DNA of 64,000 nt, from positions 3,472,001-3,536,000 of the forward strand of contig NC_134769.1 of assembly GCF_050436995.1 (NCBI RefSeq), written 5' to 3'. This DNA comes from Anticarsia gemmatalis. Lineage: Eukaryota > Arthropoda > Insecta > Lepidoptera > Erebidae. Of the stretch, positions 63,098 to 64,000 are shown piece by piece. The notes below the pieces were generated by a model. That model was not told where the DNA came from and searched no databases. It worked only from the letters and a program-made list of their open reading frames with translations. Within the stretch, counting starts at the first letter, position 1, and the number at the start of each line of letters is the position of its first letter. Both the position numbers and the translations under genes were made by a program.

Positions 63098-64000
63098 TCT
63101 ACTATATTGTAACACAACATTTGCATTCTATGGCCACATTCATCTACCTTTAAGAAAACCACCATGACACGTGAGCTATAAACACAGGTTTTTACGTCCC
63201 TGTTTTACGATAAATAAGAATTCCGACTCGGCAAAAATGTGCTGGCTCGGTTTTTGAAAAACCACTAAGAATCTTTACTATTACGTGAGTTATAGCAAAA
63301 AAGTTTCTATACAAATGTTATAAGGTATAAACAAAATTCACAATGAATACCAGTTATAAGAGGCAAAAAATATACTATCAGGGCCCATCTTTTCATCCCA
63401 AATCCGTCGCCCATTGCGCATGACACGAAGTATTGCCAACCGTAAGGACCCTAGAAACTCGAAGGGCTGGTCCGTAAATGGGGTCATTCACCGAGATCAA
63501 GGCTACAAACATTGCCATTTTAGGACGGACAAAAAAACCGAATGTACTATTTGATACTACTAATTCGTTAGCTCATGTTTATAGTTGTTTAACCGTCGTT
63601 AATTTAAAACTGTACGATACAATTTTATTATCTTTATGGGAGAATGCTATCAGAAATGTCAAAATATATTTTACGCCTACCTACCGTTTGTTAAAATTTT
63701 GCTAAGCGCGATTTTACTGTCGACCGCGTTGTCGTTATCTAAAGCGGCATAATATACGATCTTTGCAAAACGATGTGAGATCGAAATACACAGAACTCTC
63801 AACTCAAATGATTATCTAAGATATAAACATGCTTCAGTCGACGAGATAATACCAACACTCAAGATTTAAAGTGGAAAACGCATTATCTTCCAACGTTTTC
63901 GCAATAATCGCCGGCAACCTATATCTAACAGAAAATTAGGTCAGTCTATTCCCAAGCGTAGATTTTGGCAAAAGAATAAATGTTACGGCAGTTTCGAAAC

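Larger units (their letters stand above)
36253..64000. other. Gene-poor, repeat-rich region upstream of the dihydropyrimidinase gene
   Basis: No exon with recognisable protein similarity, flanked splice sites and coding composition was found on either strand, apart from the LINE remnant at 51207. It may be intergenic or part of a long intron of a gene beyond the window. Repeats are listed separately. Confidence 0.6.

Noticed and set aside
63375..63480. GC-richer patch as possible exon
   Set aside because: Frames are short and no splice sites or similarity are visible; more likely repeat debris.
1..64000. CRISPR arrays, operons, riboswitches, prophage
   Set aside because: The window is eukaryotic; the repeats are dispersed or inverted, not regularly spaced arrays.

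Overview
The window is nuclear DNA from an insect, almost certainly a moth or butterfly. It is AT-rich, with standard GT-AG introns. It also holds repeat families I associate with Lepidoptera: Helitron-like elements ending in a CGCAA..TTGCG hairpin and CTAG, tRNA-derived SINEs, and a SINE with a 5S-rRNA-like head. Only two protein-coding genes can be supported, arranged tail to tail.

Left edge (2-235, + strand): the last 77 codons of an unidentified, very GC-rich gene. A TE-poor stretch that could be a long 3' UTR follows, with a good poly(A) signal near 3540.

Gene 2 (6314-36145, - strand): a complete 14-exon gene for a 582-residue dihydropyrimidinase/CRMP-family protein. I assembled it exon by exon; every splice junction keeps frame. 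All six residues expected to hold the two metals (H78, H80, K171, H204, H260, D339 in my numbering) are present, so this isoform should be an active dihydropyrimidinase (second step of pyrimidine breakdown). It also carries a CRMP-like C-terminal tail of about 110 residues. Exons 3-14 are packed into 7 kb. Exons 1 and 2 lie about 22 kb upstream, beyond a repeat-filled intron 2. Initiator-like motifs stand about 100 bp before the ATG.

Introns and the right-hand 28 kb (36.3-64 kb) are filled with mobile-element debris. I recognise no coding exon there apart from a 36-codon LINE remnant. The most striking structures are: (1) a 1,037-bp foldback transposon in intron 10, with 240-bp inverted arms that look identical, built of about 31-bp tandem repeats and flanked by a 9-bp target duplication; (2) a 191-bp-arm inverted repeat in intron 2; (3) Helitron-like copies that share 5' and 3' modules in different combinations, including one long copy that appears to have read through an earlier 3' end; (4) two adjacent perfect stem-loops at 22.7 kb.

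All identifications are from reading the sequence. Family names for repeats are from memory and were not searched.
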